A stretch of DNA of 64,000 nucleotides from CAWBXL01 sp963837365 (GCA_963837365.1 CAWIMW010000001.1:682001-746000), one strand, 5' to 3'; shown: positions 8,314 through 17,071, counted from the first letter of the stretch. The notes: generated by a model not told the origin, from the letters alone. Numbers and translations are program-made.

Positions 8314-9060
8314 ATGGCCACAACCACGGAAATTGCGCCCAACATCTATCGCATCTCGATCTACGCCCAAGCGGGCGATCTGCAATTCAATCACTTTCTA
8401 GTGAAAGACGATGAACCGTTACTCTTTCACACCGGCTTGCGGGGAATGCACGCGGAAATTCGTGAAGCGGTTTCCAAGCTCATGAACGTTTCTGATTTAC
8501 GACACATCAGCTTCAGTCATTTTGAGTCCGATGAGTGCGGTGCGCTGAACGAATGGCTGGGCGCGGCGCCCAAGGCGGACGTGATTTGCAGTCAAGTCAG
8601 TGCGCTGGTCTGCGTGAATGACTTCATTGGCCGCGAAGCCCGCGGGCTTGCCGACAGCGAATCGTTTCCGACGGGCAAGTTCCGCTTCCGCTACTGCCAG
8701 ACGCCCCATCTGCCGCACGGCTGGGACGCAGGCGTGCTTTTTGAAGAGACCCAGAAAACGCTCTTCTGCTCAGACTTGTTCCATCAGAACGGTGACAGAG
8801 AGCCGATTACTTCAGACGATGTCGTCGGCCGCTCGTATGAAGCGATGAAGGCCTACCAGGCAGGCATCCTGGCGGAGTACGTTCCCTATACGCCGCTCAC
8901 CGCACAGAACCTCAAAAAGCTTGCCGACCTGAATCCGAAAACACTCGCCATCATGCACGGCTCGAGTTTTACGGGCGACTGCGCCCGCGCGCTCGATGAC
9001 ATGAGCGCGGTGTATCGCGAAGTCTTCGGCCAGGAGAAGAGAGCAGGCGTGAGCCGGTAG
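8314..9060 (+). CDS. Flavodiiron-like metallo-beta-lactamase-fold protein (possible O2-binding di-iron protein)
   Basis: This 248-residue protein has only the metallo-beta-lactamase module. The metal motif is His69-x-Glu71-x-Asp73 (SHFESDECG), with further ligands in PHLPHGWD, FCSDLFHQNG and IMHGSSF. The H-x-E-x-D pattern, rather than H-x-H-x-D-H, is what is known for flavodiiron proteins and for oxygen-binding di-iron proteins (ODP). There is no flavodoxin domain, so an ODP-like oxygen sensor or an oxygen/NO reductase relying on a separate partner is likely. The start at MATTTEIAPN follows GAGGA eight bases upstream. It completes the VOC-redoxin-MBL unit. Confidence 0.8.
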   Translation: MATTTEIAPNIYRISIYAQAGDLQFNHFLVKDDEPLLFHTGLRGMHAEIREAVSKLMNVSDLRHISFSHFESDECGALNEWLGAAPKADVICSQVSALVCVNDFIGREARGLADSESFPTGKFRFRYCQTPHLPHGWDAGVLFEETQKTLFCSDLFHQNGDREPITSDDVVGRSYEAMKAYQAGILAEYVPYTPLTAQNLKKLADLNPKTLAIMHGSSFTGDCARALDDMSAVYREVFGQEKRAGVSR

Positions 9061-9188
9061 ATCGTAATGAGTGGAGCCAAACGGCACCCGCCCGGTGGAA
9101 GAACCAAGGTCTCGCGAGTCGTCTTCCCGCGCATTGGGTCGCCTCACACAAACCGATATTGCGGTCCGGCTCCGTGAACGCATCGTCG

Positions 9189-9692
9189 CTAGCGGCGCTT
9201 GCCCAAGGCGCGTGCTTGGGGACCGCTAAGATCCGGAACTTCTTCGTCGAGCGCAGTAGCCAGATCGATTTGATGGTCCTGCTCCTGAACGAGGATTTGG
9301 CGAATCTGCTCCGCCATCGCGAATTCTCCAAGAGCCTCGCATTGCCGGACGCGATCGCGGTAATTGCGAATGGTTTCATTCTCATTCTCGAGATCGAAGC
9401 GCAGCATTTCCTTCGAATCCTTCGACGTGCGAACCGGCTTGGGAGTAACCGTTGGCATTTTCCCGAGATAGTCGATCTGCCGCGAGATGATCAGGGCGTG
9501 ATCCAGTTCCTGCTTGGCGTGGATCTCGAGCTGCCCCGCGATGTCCATGTATTCAGCGCCACTGAGGACTTGGGAATAGACTACGTAGCCGATGATCGCT
9601 TGATATTCGCGAGCAAGGTCTTCATTCAACAACTCGGCGAGACGATCACGCGAAAGTTCGTTTTCGACCGCGGCGGATTTGGAGTCGGGCAT
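9189..9692 (-). CDS. Ferritin-like / bacterioferritin-type di-iron protein
   Basis: A 167-residue four-helix protein. Helix signatures are LNEDLAREYQAIIGYVVYSQ, AGQLEIHAKQELDHALIISRQIDYLG and MAEQIRQILVQEQDHQIDLA, giving E...ExxxH-type ligands (EIHAKQELDH and EQDHQ) of ferritin-like di-iron sites. Members store iron or detoxify peroxide. The start at MPDSKSAAVE is preferred over an upstream Met because GAAAGGA lies 7-9 bases before it. Operator c1 lies about 190 bases upstream on the same strand, which places it in the stress regulon. Confidence 0.8.
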   Translation of the reverse strand: MPDSKSAAVENELSRDRLAELLNEDLAREYQAIIGYVVYSQVLSGAEYMDIAGQLEIHAKQELDHALIISRQIDYLGKMPTVTPKPVRTSKDSKEMLRFDLENENETIRNYRDRVRQCEALGEFAMAEQIRQILVQEQDHQIDLATALDEEVPDLSGPQARALGKRR

Positions 9693-9881
9693 TTGATTTT
9701 TCCTTTCGGTTGTTGCGGGTGGTGTCAAGTTATGAATCCGTGAAAAACTGCGGTCGCGGGTTCCGCCTGGGGCTCTCTTGAAGGTTGTTCGATCTTCTTC
9801 AAATTATTCGACTGCATAAATATCCTCTCCCGCAGAACTCACCCTCGCTACTAAAGATGCATCACGGCGCAGTCAAGCGCC

Positions 9882-9907
9882 ATTGGACTTTGGTATCGGT
9901 GCTGTCA
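9882..9907 (-). promoter_or_regulatory. Operator c1, facing the ferritin-like gene
   Basis: The minus strand has CGATACCAAAGTCCAATGG, a clear gene-proximal half-site. The other half (TGACAGCAC) is degenerate. It is one of two oppositely oriented sites in the 360-base divergent gap 9693-10054, which otherwise holds no gene that I can support. Confidence 0.6.
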
Positions 9908-9953
9908 TTTCAGCGCCTCTTTGGCCTGCATGGGGACCTCCGGCCGATCATCC

Positions 9954-9982
9954 CAAAGTGTCGGCAATACTATCGTCTAATT
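9954..9982 (+). promoter_or_regulatory. Operator c2, facing the DJ-1/PfpI gene
   Basis: The plus strand reads AGTGTCG-G-CAATACTATCGTCTAATT, an inverted repeat with a one-base centre. The CTAAT end is about 74 bases before the PfpI start. A TAATGATG stretch near 9998 could be the -10 region. Confidence 0.7.
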
Positions 9983-10054
9983 GTTTGGTTCTCATCCTAA
10001 TGATGTGATGCGAGCAGCCCGATTAAACCTGCACCAAACGATAGGGAGATAAGA

Positions 10055-10744
10055 ATGAAAATCTTGATGGTGTTCACTTCGCATGACCAACTTGGCGATA
10101 CAGGCCTCAAAACCGGTTTCTGGCTGGAAGAGGGAGCGGCTCCCTACTTCGTTTTCAGAGACGCCGGCGTCCAATTAACCCTCGCCTCACCTAATGGTGG
10201 ACAGCCCCCGATCGATCCAAAGAGCGATGATCCGAAGAATCAGACGCCTGCTCAGGCGCGTTTTAAGAAAGATGCGGTGGCACAGAAAGACTTCGCTAAC
10301 ACCGTGCGCCTGGCGGATGTGAACGCAAAAGATTTCGATACGGTCTTCTATCCGGGCGGGCACGGACCCATGTGGGATCTCGCGGAGGACCCAGTGTCCA
10401 TCGCTGTGCTCGAATCGTTCTACAACTCGGGCAAGCCAATCGCGCTCGTCTGCCACTCTCCCGGAGTGCTTCGCCATGTTAAGTACCAGGGCGAGCCACT
10501 GGTGAAGGGTAAGCAAGTAACCGGCTTCACGAATGGGGAGGAAGAATTTATGAAGCTCACCAAGGTGGTGCCATTCCTCGTGGAAGACGAATTGTTGCGG
10601 CTCGGCGCCATTTTTGAGAAAAAGAAAAACTGGGACCCTTTCACCATCACAGATGGACGCCTCATCACCGGACAGAATCCCGCGTCATCGACCATTACAG
10701 CCCAGGCTCTTTTGAAATTCATGGCTGCTAAAAAGGCAGCCTAA
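10055..10744 (+). CDS. DJ-1/PfpI family protein (Hsp31/glyoxalase III-like)
   Basis: A 229-residue class I glutamine-amidotransferase-like protein. The nucleophile elbow is ALVCHSPGVL with Cys133-His134. The acidic partner lies in WLEEGAAPYFVF (Glu25/26), and the GGHGPMWDL oxyanion segment is near residue 101. Length and motifs match the Hsp31-like glyoxalase/deglycase subgroup that removes methylglyoxal-type carbonyls or protects proteins. The start follows a GGGAGATAAGA box. It leads a unit with the cytochrome P460 gene downstream and has operator c2 in its promoter. Confidence 0.85.
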   Translation: MKILMVFTSHDQLGDTGLKTGFWLEEGAAPYFVFRDAGVQLTLASPNGGQPPIDPKSDDPKNQTPAQARFKKDAVAQKDFANTVRLADVNAKDFDTVFYPGGHGPMWDLAEDPVSIAVLESFYNSGKPIALVCHSPGVLRHVKYQGEPLVKGKQVTGFTNGEEEFMKLTKVVPFLVEDELLRLGAIFEKKKNWDPFTITDGRLITGQNPASSTITAQALLKFMAAKKAA

Positions 10745-10868
10745 ATTCGACAGGAAAGCGGCGGGAGTGCTATCACACAGGCAGACCGAGCCGATGAGTG
10801 CTGTCTGTTTTGCGGGAATGATGAAGTAGCCGGTTTAGGCTGCCGTTACACGAAGGAGGCACTTACAC

Positions 10869-11405
10869 ATGAAGAATAAACGAGTCCGGATGTCTGCAAT
10901 CGCTGGAGTAGTCTTTATCCTGTTGGTCGCCCTGACCCTTTTGGCGCAGCAGGACAGGTATACGCTGAAAGTGCCGGACGGACTCGCATTCTCTGAGTTC
11001 AAGGGATACGACACATGGCAGACCATAGCGGTCAGTGAAACCAAAACCAGCGTCAAGGCGATTCTGGGAAACCCCACGATGATTGAGGCCTACAAATCGG
11101 GAGTCCCAGACAATGGCAAGCTCTTCCCCGAGGGCTCAAAGACCGTGAAAATCGAGTGGCTCAAGAAACAGAATCCGGAGTCGCCGTATTTTGTGGAGGT
11201 GCCAGACGTTCTGAAGTCGCTCTCCTTTATCGAGAAGGACACGAAAAGATTCCCGAACACGCACGGGTGGGCATATGCCAAGTTTGAATATGATTCTGCG
11301 TCCAAGACGTTTAAGCCCTCCGTAACCGGCTCCGAATGCGGATATGCTTGCCACACGAGGGTGGCATCGAAAGATTACATCTTCACCGCGCATCCGCTTC
11401 GGTAA
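10869..11405 (+). CDS. Cytochrome P460-family c-type haem protein
   Basis: A 178-residue exported protein: N-terminal membrane helix/signal (about 8-27), then a beta-rich domain with FKGYDTWQTIAVSET and GKLFPEGSKTVKIEWLKK. Near the C-terminus is a single haem-c site CGYACH (CxxCH). P460/cytochrome c'-beta proteins bind or convert NO and hydroxylamine in the periplasm. A lysine cross-linked to haem is typical of true P460 but cannot be confirmed by eye. The start follows AAGGAGG. It lies 124 bases after the PfpI gene with no separate operator seen. Confidence 0.85.
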   Translation: MKNKRVRMSAIAGVVFILLVALTLLAQQDRYTLKVPDGLAFSEFKGYDTWQTIAVSETKTSVKAILGNPTMIEAYKSGVPDNGKLFPEGSKTVKIEWLKKQNPESPYFVEVPDVLKSLSFIEKDTKRFPNTHGWAYAKFEYDSASKTFKPSVTGSECGYACHTRVASKDYIFTAHPLR

Positions 11406-11539
11406 ACACTATTCGCGCTGGTGATCCGGTAAATGTTGTCGGCTAAATTGGCGATCATCGCATTGGGTGACATTTTTCCCGGCGCTGCGAATGCGGCGCA
11501 CAGTTTGAGAAGGCGAGAGCATTCGAAGGAGCAATTCTA

Positions 11540-11992
11540 ATGTGGCACGCGATCGAAAACTCATTGGCAATGCTCCACGCAGCGGAATGGATGCCGATGA
11601 CTGCCGCCCGCGTCTTAATCGGTATTTTCTTCTGCATCTCTGGCGGGACCAAGCTATTTGTACCGGCTAAGTTCAGCACGATGGAGCAGACCTTGGCTTC
11701 GTCGCACATCCCGTTCCCGCACGCCAATGCGATCTTCGTGTCGCTTGTTGAGTTCACTTCCGGCGCCGGTCTGGTGATCGGCCTGCTCACGCCACTGTGC
11801 GCGGTAGTGCTCGTGGTTGATATGATCGTCGCTATTGCGACCAACCGAATCCACAGCATCCAGACCACCAGCGTGCTCGCCTGGCTCGATGACTTCCTTT
11901 ACCTCCCAGAGGTTCTGTACGTGATGATTCTCGTCTGGCTGATCTTTTCAGGGCCGGGACGCTACAGTCTTGACGGGTTAATTAGGCGGTAA
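11540..11992 (+). CDS. DoxX family membrane protein
   Basis: A 150-residue protein with four hydrophobic helices and the DoxX hallmark ARVLIGIFFCISGGTKLFVP near residue 15, followed by LVEFTSGAGLVIGLLTPLCA. DoxX proteins are small quinone-linked or redox-partner membrane proteins; in several bacteria they take part in oxidative-stress complexes. The start follows AAGGAG. It converges on the P-type ATPase gene. No dyad site is visible in the 134-base gap before it. Confidence 0.8.
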   Translation: MWHAIENSLAMLHAAEWMPMTAARVLIGIFFCISGGTKLFVPAKFSTMEQTLASSHIPFPHANAIFVSLVEFTSGAGLVIGLLTPLCAVVLVVDMIVAIATNRIHSIQTTSVLAWLDDFLYLPEVLYVMILVWLIFSGPGRYSLDGLIRR

Positions 11993-12085
11993 GGTCAGGT
12001 TCAATCCGAAATCGATGACGATTCCGATCCGGGCAGCGGAAAAAGCTTGAAACACATCGCGCAAGTCGAAGCAAAAGGATTCTCT

Positions 12086-14437
12086 TCATGAGCTCTGGGA
12101 CAGTTTTCTTAGGAGGCCGATTTTCACAAAGTCGACAGCCGCGAGATAGCAGCCGCAAGCGATCAACAGGCTGAACAACAGCCTTGGAGCGATGGCCTCC
12201 ATTAGGAGGCCGTTGGAAGCGAGAAAGCTCACGACCACAATATCGGCGGCCGAACTCAGAAGCAGCCACTTACTGGGCCTTGACTTCCAGAAATGCTGGC
12301 GCTCTCGGACGAGATAAACTGTGCCTTGTCCCGTAAAAACCAAGGTGATGAAGACCAGCGTCTGCAACTGGGGCAGGGGCAGTTGCAGCCAATAACGGCC
12401 GGCTAAAAAGATCCCGAACGAAAACACCAGAATCAGACTGCCCAGCACGATGCCAACCTGAACGAGCCAACGGATGTGCCAGCGATCGGGCTGCTGTGAG
12501 TAAGACACGGTGTCGGTCGCAATCGACATGGTTACAAAGTCATTGGTGAACAACAGGAGGACTATAAGCAGAGGGGTAATGACGAAGCTTCTGGTAAGCA
12601 TTACACCCACACTCAAGAGGAGCGCGATTTCAATGGTCTTGATGATTTTGTTGAGCGTGTAGGTGAGCATGCGCTGATAGATGCGGCGGCTCGTCTTCAC
12701 CGCAGCGAGGATATCCGTGAGGCCGGGATTCGTGAGCACGAGACTGGCCGCGGCTTTTGCCACGTCTGTGGCATTGGCTACGGCGATTCCAACTTCGGCT
12801 TGCTTCAAGGCAGGAGCGTCGTTGACACCATCTCCGGTCATTCCCGTGACCATGCCAGCTCGCTGCATAGCCTGAACTAAGTGAAATTTGTCCTCCGGAT
12901 ATACGCCCGCGAAAACGTCGCTCTGGAGCGCCTCAGGCGCAGCCTCCTTTTTCAAATCCTTTGGTTCGACGGCACGGCCCCCAATGCCGACCTGGCTGGC
13001 GACGGCGCGGGCTGTGGCCAAGCCGTCTCCAGTAATCATGACGACTCGTATTCCCAGATCGTGAAGGTTCTGGATCAGGGCCTTCGAGTCGCTGCGCGGC
13101 GGATCTTCCAGTGCCAGGAATCCGAAAAAGCGTAAATCATCGTCTGGTCCCGCGGCCACCCCGAGCACACGGTATCCTTGTGCGGCCAAACGCTCGACAT
13201 CCTCCGAGTCGTCAGGCAAGGTTTTTACTCGGCTGGCCACTGCCTTTGGCGCACCCTTGATGGCACGCCACCGTTCGGTGCCCTTGCTAATGACTGCTTC
13301 AGAAAGCTTGGTTGCGGGTTCGAATGGAATCAGTTCTAGTCTCTTCCAACCTGACGGCTCGATATCATGACCGGCCGCTGCGTTCAGAATGGCTAGGTCG
13401 ATTGGATCCTGGCTAGCGGCGTCGCTCGCCAACATGGCAAATCGCAGCAGATCGTAGTCTCCATAGGGGGCGTATGGTTGCAGCCTGCCGACTGCGAGGC
13501 GATTTTGCGTGATCGTACCGGTTTTATCGCTGCAGAGCACTCCCATCGCAGCAGCTTCCTCGATAGCTGACAGCCTGGTCACGAGTACTCCGATGCCAGC
13601 TAGTTCCATGGAGCCAAGCGCGGTTGCCAAAGTGAAAGTCGCCGGCAGCGCAACGGGAACTGAGGCAACCAGCAGCATGAGCCCGAAGGGCAGCATTTCC
13701 ATCATCGCCAAGTGCGCGAGCCGCGAATAGATGAGAAGGATGATCACGAGTGCACCATCCAGCATGACTAAGTATTTGACGATAGTAAAAATGATGGCCT
13801 GGAGATGACTGACAGTCTTGGCGGCTCGCACCAGCTCCGCCGTTTTGCCGAAATAGGTGTGGACGCCGGTGGCGGTGACTTTGCCACTTGCTTCTCCGCG
13901 GATCACCACCGATCCAGCAAACGCAACTCGGCCGGATTCGGCTTCGACCGGTAGCGATTCACCCGTGAGCGTGGATTGATCGACTTGGATGTGTCCGTCA
14001 ACGATCCGCACGTCCGCTGGCATGACGTCACCCAAACGCACGTGAACGAAATCTCCAGGCACCAGGTTTGCGGCCGGAAGCAATTGCCATTGGTCTTCGC
14101 GCAACACTCGAGCTTTTACCGGAAGACGTTTACGTAGCAGCGCCAGGGCATTCTGAGCGCGACCCTCCTGTACAAAAGCAAGACCCGCGTTAAATACGAG
14201 CAAAAAGCCAATAATGATGGCTTCGGGACGCTTGCCCAAACTCAGTTCTAATATGATTGTGACCTCAAGCATCCAGGGCACCGGCGCCCAAAACTTTTGG
14301 GCGATTGTCAGGAAAAGATGAGACTTCACTTCCGGCACAGCATTAGGGCCGTAATGGCGTAAGCGCAGCTCGGCCTCCTCGCGAGTCAGACCATGAGGCG
14401 TAATATTCCCATTCGTATCTAAATTCGTGGGAGACAT
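12086..14437 (-). CDS. P-type ATPase, plasma-membrane H+-ATPase (PMA1/P3A-like)
   Basis: About 783 residues. Order: N-terminal cation-ATPase domain (GLTREEAELRLRHYGPNAVPE), actuator with TGES in DQSTLTGESLPVE, phosphorylation site Asp near residue 301 in CSDKTGTITQNRL, nucleotide-binding segment (KGAPKAV), and hinge MTGDGVNDAPALKQAEVGIA. About ten membrane helices are expected. The short N-terminus and absence of heavy-metal (CPx) motifs fit the proton-pumping P3A type, although Mg2+ or other cations cannot be excluded. The start is uncertain: the frame is open to a GTG at 14479, and neither candidate has a well-placed ribosome-binding site. A second such ATPase is at 33375-35879. Confidence 0.85.
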   Translation of the reverse strand: MSPTNLDTNGNITPHGLTREEAELRLRHYGPNAVPEVKSHLFLTIAQKFWAPVPWMLEVTIILELSLGKRPEAIIIGFLLVFNAGLAFVQEGRAQNALALLRKRLPVKARVLREDQWQLLPAANLVPGDFVHVRLGDVMPADVRIVDGHIQVDQSTLTGESLPVEAESGRVAFAGSVVIRGEASGKVTATGVHTYFGKTAELVRAAKTVSHLQAIIFTIVKYLVMLDGALVIILLIYSRLAHLAMMEMLPFGLMLLVASVPVALPATFTLATALGSMELAGIGVLVTRLSAIEEAAAMGVLCSDKTGTITQNRLAVGRLQPYAPYGDYDLLRFAMLASDAASQDPIDLAILNAAAGHDIEPSGWKRLELIPFEPATKLSEAVISKGTERWRAIKGAPKAVASRVKTLPDDSEDVERLAAQGYRVLGVAAGPDDDLRFFGFLALEDPPRSDSKALIQNLHDLGIRVVMITGDGLATARAVASQVGIGGRAVEPKDLKKEAAPEALQSDVFAGVYPEDKFHLVQAMQRAGMVTGMTGDGVNDAPALKQAEVGIAVANATDVAKAAASLVLTNPGLTDILAAVKTSRRIYQRMLTYTLNKIIKTIEIALLLSVGVMLTRSFVITPLLIVLLLFTNDFVTMSIATDTVSYSQQPDRWHIRWLVQVGIVLGSLILVFSFGIFLAGRYWLQLPLPQLQTLVFITLVFTGQGTVYLVRERQHFWKSRPSKWLLLSSAADIVVVSFLASNGLLMEAIAPRLLFSLLIACGCYLAAVDFVKIGLLRKLSQSS

Positions 14438-14562
14438 TCCTCGCATCCGCGTCGGGGACCGGACATGAGCGCACCGCACGGGAAATTTGTCCCCAGCCTC
14501 GCACGCAGTCGGACAGCGTCACGAGTCCAAACTCCAACCATTGGCATTCTCTGGGCTCCTTG

Positions 14563-14829
14563 TTACCGTTGGTGATGCAACTCGAAGCATTTCAGGGTTC
14601 TACTCTCGACCACCAAGATCGTTTTGTTTTCTTCATCAATGCGAATCGTCATGCCGGAAGAGCACACGGAGCACAACCAGGCGTATTCCAGCCGCCTCGA
14701 CTTGCTGGCGGATGCCGATCGCAGGTTCCGCCCATCACAATGTGATACGGAACTTATCAAATAGAGCCTCCCTTCATGCAGGTAGCGAAAAGGATTCGGA
14801 CAGGTTGGATTCGCGCATTTAGAGAGCAT
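14563..14829 (-). CDS. Small zinc-ribbon-like protein of unknown function
   Basis: An 88-residue protein starting MLSKCANPTCPNPFRYLHEG, with two cysteine pairs (Cys-x4-Cys at the N-terminus and CSVC near residue 60) that could bind one zinc ion. I do not recognise a named family, but similar short CANPxCxxxFRYL proteins are familiar from Acidobacteriota. The ATG is chosen because GGAG lies 6 bases upstream; a TTG four codons earlier is possible. Operator d lies about 120 bases upstream on the same strand, so it is probably a regulon member. Confidence 0.65.
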   Translation of the reverse strand: MLSKCANPTCPNPFRYLHEGRLYLISSVSHCDGRNLRSASASKSRRLEYAWLCSVCSSGMTIRIDEENKTILVVESRTLKCFELHHQR

Positions 14830-14947
14830 CGTGGTCTCCAAGCTCGCAGTTGGAGACGGTAGTACCGCTCATCGAATTCTCGCGGTCTCGCCGTCTTATC
14901 TGCCAGACGCTACCCACCAAGCAAACCACAGGCGTGCAGACAAGGCT

Positions 14948-14982
14948 ATTGGACGAAGGTGTCAATCAATACCTTCGGATTA
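14948..14982 (-). promoter_or_regulatory. Dyad operator d, facing the zinc-ribbon gene
   Basis: The minus strand reads CGAAGGTATTG-AT-TGACACCTTCGTCCAAT, with one mismatch in the proximal half (GACACC for GATACC). Seventeen bases beyond CCAAT is TGTGGTTTGC, resembling the TCTGGC block. The rest of the gap 14842-15083 holds only the terminator hairpin below. Confidence 0.7.
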
Positions 14983-15008
14983 CTCCCGGTAGCCGCGCCG
15001 TGAATCAC

Positions 15009-15032
15009 AAAGGCCTCCACAAGGAGGCCTCT
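15009..15032 (-). terminator. Hairpin after the Gsp17M-like gene
   Basis: A perfect 8-bp stem, AGGCCTCC and GGAGGCCT around a four-base loop (15011-15030). On the minus strand it is followed by TTTGTGATT. It lies about 55 bases after the stop of the 15084-15638 gene, so it may end that transcript. The T-run is short, so efficiency is uncertain. Confidence 0.5.
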
Positions 15033-15083
15033 GTAGCGCTTATCGGAATGAGTTGTCATTGACTCTCAAAAGACTCACCCGGG

Positions 15084-15638
15084 TCACGCCACGCGCGCCG
15101 CTTCGGGCAAGGGCTCGTAACTTTCGATTTGCTCCGCGCCTGAAGTCTTCAACATGTCGCGGGCTTTCACTACTTCGTCGGCGGTTCCATGTGCAATCAG
15201 AATGAACTTGCCCGCTTTGAGCGACGTCTCGTATTTCACGATGCTGTTTTGGGGAATGCCGAGACTGTAGAGCCCCGCCCCTAGGGCACTGAGCCCTCCC
15301 ACGACAACTGCTCCCTCCAGAGCTGCGACGATCCAAGAGACAATGGAGCCGGCAGCAACAATCGGACCGATGCCGGGGACGATTAAGAACGCAGCACCGA
15401 ACAGCAGACCCCAGAGCCCACCCCAAAATGCGCCCCATTTGCCCCAGTATTTCATCCTGTCGCCGGTGCTATAGAAACCGACGACATCCGCTTCCGTTTG
15501 GTAGTCGCGGCCGACGACGGCCAGCTTCTTGATGTCAAATCCACCACCCTTTAGCTCCTTGATGGCGTTTTCCGCCGCGGAGTGTTGGCTAAAAGTTGCA
15601 ACCACCGAGTTTTGGTCCTGTCTTGGCATGTAGTTCAT
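15084..15638 (-). CDS. General stress protein 17M-like membrane protein
   Basis: A 184-residue protein. The N-terminal domain (VVATFSQHSAAENAIKELKGGGFDIKKLAVVGRDY) matches the general stress protein 17M-like fold. A glycine-rich hydrophobic hairpin follows (about 65-125), then a C-terminal strand-helix (GKFILIAHGTADEVVKARDML). Members are stress-induced and of unknown activity. The start follows a GAGGAGA site. It lies 95 bases downstream of the DUF6582-like gene and is probably cotranscribed with it from operator e. Confidence 0.75.
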   Translation of the reverse strand: MNYMPRQDQNSVVATFSQHSAAENAIKELKGGGFDIKKLAVVGRDYQTEADVVGFYSTGDRMKYWGKWGAFWGGLWGLLFGAAFLIVPGIGPIVAAGSIVSWIVAALEGAVVVGGLSALGAGLYSLGIPQNSIVKYETSLKAGKFILIAHGTADEVVKARDMLKTSGAEQIESYEPLPEAARVA

Positions 15639-15733
15639 CGTTCATCTCCTCTTTTTATATTCAGAACTTGTGACAGACATCGCGATTCATTTCGAATGAG
15701 TTATGCCTGCCGTGAACACCAGCATTTGGTTAC

Positions 15734-16093
15734 CTACGAGATTCTCCAGAGGCTTTCTTCGCGGTGCCTCTTTCTGGTCCTTACGCCTTCGGCTGCGGCC
15801 TCGAACCGGTGCCGATTGGGATGTTTACCGAGCTCGTGCCAGCTGGTTTCGGAAAGATTCACACCGTAATACATCGCAGCCTTTTCAATGTTTACAAATG
15901 CTAAGGCCCGGTCCTCATCTGATACGTCCAGTACCTGGTTAAAGCGGGCAACAGCATTGCGCACGTGCTGCGCGTCGGTCATCGGTTCTTTGCGTTGTTT
16001 GGGATAGGCAAATACAATTTCGGGAAGGTTGCTTCGCGTTGTGAGGTATCCGGGCTCCTCGAATGGCTCCCAGGTTGGTTCTAAAGTCGACAT
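15734..16093 (-). CDS. DUF6582-like small protein
   Basis: With the start at MSTLEPTWEPFEEPG the protein has about 119 residues. The middle segment (EIVFAYPKQRKEPMTDAQHVRNAVARFNQVLDVSDEDR) resembles DUF6582 proteins, which share FPxxRKxPLxDAxHVRxAxARF. Function is unknown. The ATG at 16093 is preferred over one at 16126 because a GAAAGG box precedes it and the extra 11 residues look unrelated. Operator e is about 90 bases upstream. Confidence 0.65.
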   Translation of the reverse strand: MSTLEPTWEPFEEPGYLTTRSNLPEIVFAYPKQRKEPMTDAQHVRNAVARFNQVLDVSDEDRALAFVNIEKAAMYYGVNLSETSWHELGKHPNRHRFEAAAEGVRTRKRHREESLWRIS

Positions 16094-16151
16094 ACGACGC
16101 CTTTCGCTGTACTGCTTCTCGATCAAGCACTGAACCTTGAACGTTTATTGG

Positions 16152-16216
16152 CATTAGGCCAGAGGCGCAGAAACGAATCTATTGCACGATGGTATTGAGC
16201 GATACTTTTGTATCAA
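16152..16216 (-). promoter_or_regulatory. Dyad operator e with downstream promoter block
   Basis: The minus strand has AAAGTATCG-CT-CAATACCATCGTGCAAT (16181-16216). Exactly 17 bases after CAAT comes TCTGGCCTAATG (down to 16152). The extension AGATTC directly after CAAT is shared with sites f and g. It faces the DUF6582-like and Gsp17M-like genes. Confidence 0.8.
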
Positions 16217-16262
16217 GGGCACGCATACCACGCGTCGGCGGCACCAGCCAAAATCCGATCTC

Positions 16263-16325
16263 ATACGAAGGTATGGATCAATACCATCGTTCGATAGATT
16301 CAATGCGACTTTTCTGGCGTAATTG
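16263..16325 (+). promoter_or_regulatory. Dyad operator f with downstream promoter block
   Basis: The plus strand has CGAAGGTATGG-AT-CAATACCATCGTTCGAT (16266-16295), followed after 17 bases by TCTGGCGTAATTG (16313-16325). AGATTC follows the half-site as in e and g. It faces the gene at 16416. Sites e and f form a back-to-back pair in the 322-base gap 16094-16415. Confidence 0.8.
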
Positions 16326-16415
16326 TGAGTGAGGTACAGTTGCGGGGCGAAGACCTCGCCCTCAAAGTCGCAATAAAGTTGTGGCATAGCCACAAATAAA
16401 GCGCGGGATGGTGGA

Positions 16416-16928
16416 ATGAAGGGGAGGACATATCTCAGGCTGCGCGAGTATGCCGGTTGGCATTGCGACTCCTGCGCTCGGCTTATCACCAGCGTCAACA
16501 ACGGGTGGGTGGAGTGGTTGGCCTCAGAAGACGATGCCGGTGCGGCGATCGTGAATGGGCTGCGTTTGGTTCATCGCGAATCATGCCGCTATGATGCGCG
16601 AACCGTGTTCCGCAACCGCAGAAGCGTGGTGGAAGGCCTCTGTCTCGAACGCTTCATTGGGCCCGATGGTCTGATTCTGCTGCTATCGCTGCTAGCGGTG
16701 GGAGAACTACCTACTGTAGATGTCATCGAGTTGGCAAAACGGGTGCAAATTCCGGGCTATGAATTGGCCCGCAATCTTACCGGTAAAGAAAATCTTTCAC
16801 AGCTTTTTCCACCCGCTTTGGGGCACGGATGTTACCTCCAATCGGAAATGGATGAAGTGATCACGTGGGCGGTCAAGAAACAGAAGCGCCTCAATCTGGT
16901 CCGGGAAGCAGGCGCCAGGGCGCTATGA
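16416..16928 (+). CDS. Hypothetical protein controlled by operator f
   Basis: I do not recognise this 170-residue protein. It starts MKGRTYLRLREYAGWHCDSCARLI, with a CxxC pair near residue 18 and two further Cys (near 50 and 75), so the N-terminus may bind metal. A hydrophobic stretch PDGLILLLSLLAVGELPTVDVIELA near residue 90 looks like packed helices rather than a membrane anchor. No strong ribosome-binding site precedes the ATG. The case for a real gene rests on its length, its placement about 120 bases after operator f, and the absence of a competing frame. Confidence 0.6.
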   Translation: MKGRTYLRLREYAGWHCDSCARLITSVNNGWVEWLASEDDAGAAIVNGLRLVHRESCRYDARTVFRNRRSVVEGLCLERFIGPDGLILLLSLLAVGELPTVDVIELAKRVQIPGYELARNLTGKENLSQLFPPALGHGCYLQSEMDEVITWAVKKQKRLNLVREAGARAL

Positions 16929-17071
16929 TTTTTCGGAGATGCACCAACCTAGCCTTTCGCGGTCAGCCGCCGTGACCCAGATTGAATCGCGGAGATCGCA
17001 TCTGGCTTTTTAATTCGTACGTCGTCGGGAACATAGTTTTGGTGTCACAACCACGACGCCGAGGGACGAAT

